DNA of 5,272 nt from Candidatus Finniella inopinata (GTDB lineage: Bacteria > Pseudomonadota > Alphaproteobacteria > Paracaedibacterales > CAITNM01), in the NCBI GenBank assembly GCA_945903885.1, contig CAMDPB010000092.1, positions 1 through 5,272 on the forward strand, given 5' to 3'. The translations under genes were made by a program, and so were the position numbers. The first letter of the stretch is position 1; each line of letters begins with the position of its first letter. The notes under the pieces are model-generated. The model searched no databases, had not been told where the DNA came from, and worked only from the letters and a program-made list of their open reading frames with translations. Of this stretch, positions 4,307-5,272 are shown piece after piece.

Positions 4307-5257
4307 ATGAACCTAATTAGAAATATAGCATTATCACTAATGCTATTAAGTACGGTTGAAGCTTCAGTCGAAGAGTCAGTTGAAGAGTCAGAAATAGTAT
4401 GCCCCAAAGCAGTTCGTGCGGTTATTTGTCCTACTCATGGAGCAGATTTTATTGAAGCGAAAAATAAATATTCAGAAAATTTTGCTAAATATGTTGGATA
4501 TAAAACGCTGGAAAACAATAAAGATAGAGATGATGCATTGAATTTTGTGCTCGAAGCTGTAACTTCTTTGGAAGCAATTGCAGAAAACTCAGATCACCCT
4601 GATTTCTTTTATGCGGCGGTGCTTTTGTATAATCATGGCATAGATGCTGACATACATAAATTTGAAAAAATTCCGGCTACTAACTACAAGCCTCTTGCAT
4701 TAGAAGTCAGTGAAAAGGTCTTGTGTATACAAGGTCATAAAGATTTTCAAGCAGCATTTTTTGTAAGAGCTATGCTGAAAATGAGTTGTTATTTTCGATA
4801 TTATTTTAAGTACGAAGAAATACATAGGCCGAAATTCCCAGACCCTACAGACATAGAAGTTCGCGCAGCTTCTCTCTGTGATCGTCAACTAGATGCAACG
4901 CCGGAAAACTTTGCCGACGGACTAAATGCATTCAATAGTTTATGCGAAACTGTAACTTTTTTTGAAAGATTTGCAAAACAGTCAGCTCACCCTGATTCAT
5001 TTTATGCAGCGATGATTTTGTATCGACTTAATGCTTGTGAATACAAAGATCTTGCAATTGAAGCCTATACAAGTGTCTTGAATGTACCAGATCATAAATA
5101 TACTGATGCAGCAATATCACTAAAGCGTAAGATCCGTTTGGAAAAATTAAAGATTTTTGTGAAGAATCCCAAGGGCTATTCTCTGTCGATGCTTGAGAGC
5201 GCTTCAATTTATATGGTAGCGTATCTGCATAAATTGAATTCGTTATTCTATGATTAG
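4307..5257 (+). CDS. Exported TPR-like repeat protein of unknown function
   Basis: The 316-residue product starts at ATG 4307, 7 nt after AAGGGA. Residues 1-19 are a Sec-type signal peptide (MNLIRN, hydrophobic core, likely cut at VEA-S), followed by an acidic tandem SVEESVEESE segment (20-29). The mature protein contains two diverged copies of an all-helical unit, about 75-158 and 201-267. The best-matching stretch is SLEAIAENSDHPDFFYAAVLLY (87-108) against FFERFAKQSAHPDSFYAAMILY (218-239), with 12 of 22 identical. Each copy continues with a second helical pair (LALEVSEKVL-x3-GHKDFQAAF, and LAIEAYTSVLNVPDHKYTDAAI). Paired amphipathic helices with small residues at regular places suggest TPR- or Sel1-like solenoid repeats, which usually bind other proteins. 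I recognise no catalytic motif and no named family. It lies downstream of the fliP remnant and probably has its own promoter. A link to flagella is not shown. Confidence 0.85.
   Translation: MNLIRNIALSLMLLSTVEASVEESVEESEIVCPKAVRAVICPTHGADFIEAKNKYSENFAKYVGYKTLENNKDRDDALNFVLEAVTSLEAIAENSDHPDFFYAAVLLYNHGIDADIHKFEKIPATNYKPLALEVSEKVLCIQGHKDFQAAFFVRAMLKMSCYFRYYFKYEEIHRPKFPDPTDIEVRAASLCDRQLDATPENFADGLNAFNSLCETVTFFERFAKQSAHPDSFYAAMILYRLNACEYKDLAIEAYTSVLNVPDHKYTDAAISLKRKIRLEKLKIFVKNPKGYSLSMLESASIYMVAYLHKLNSLFYD
4364..4387. repeat. 12-bp tandem repeat encoding SVEE twice
   Basis: TCAGTCGAAGAG is followed directly by TCAGTTGAAGAG (11 of 12 bases identical). It encodes the acidic segment just after the signal peptide of the TPR-like exported protein and keeps the frame. 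A similar acidic run, encoded by different DNA, follows the signal peptide of the 1203-2285 product. Confidence 0.7.
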
Positions 5258-5272
5258 TTTTCCAGCTATTGA

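Noticed and set aside
1..5272. tRNA, rRNA, riboswitch or CRISPR array
   Set aside because: No cloverleaf-like sequence, rRNA signature, conserved riboswitch core or regular repeat-spacer pattern was seen on either strand.

Overview
The window looks like a piece of a low-GC, flagellated alphaproteobacterial chromosome. FliP carries the alphaproteobacterial-style ISELRR-FEIGF core, and FliO has the short form usual in that class. Three Sec-type exported proteins of no family I recognise, with paralogy, internal duplication and low-complexity tracts, would fit a host-associated lineage such as Holosporales or Rickettsiales. That placement is an inference from style only.

Layout. Positions 3-104 hold the C-terminal end of an unidentified plus-strand gene. 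It converges, with a 5-nt gap, on a minus-strand pair (110-1084 and 1203-2285) that encodes two related exported proteins. The second has a long disordered tail with a PPPPP run, a Ser/Arg-rich stretch and an acidic SD-repeat end, and its 3' end contains two in-frame DNA tandem repeats. A 144-nt divergent spacer leads to fliO (2430-2729) and fliP (2722-3492), which overlap by 8 nt and encode parts of the flagellar type III export gate. A minus-strand type II toxin-antitoxin operon follows, with the toxin (3788-4114, RelE/HigB-like, COG4737 type) upstream of its antitoxin (3499-3774, HTH_XRE/NadS-like). The window closes with a third exported protein (4307-5257) built from two diverged TPR-like repeats.

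The main discovery is that the toxin-antitoxin module sits exactly at the fliP stop codon and is bracketed by two copies of the fliP 3' end. The second copy (4162-4194) reads CGSLVNSFSM-stop, identical in protein to the real FliP C-terminus. It differs at 7 of 33 bases, every one a synonymous third-codon position, and the last 12 nt of the copies plus the next base are identical. This is what remains when an element inserts at a gene's 3' end and the gene receives a replacement end from a diverged homologue. No recombinase is present, so this would be a roughly 700-bp non-autonomous toxin-antitoxin islet. Its regulatory region is also compact. A consensus promoter (TTGACA-N17-TATACT) lies within a 12-bp-arm inverted repeat that abuts the fliP remnant, and the toxin mRNA is predicted to be leaderless or nearly so.

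How the genes relate: fliO and fliP are a translationally coupled export-gate pair, separated here from fliQ and fliR. The toxin and antitoxin form a self-regulated stability module that was probably acquired horizontally. The three exported proteins have no demonstrated link to the flagellum beyond proximity. All assignments come from reading the sequence; no database search was possible.
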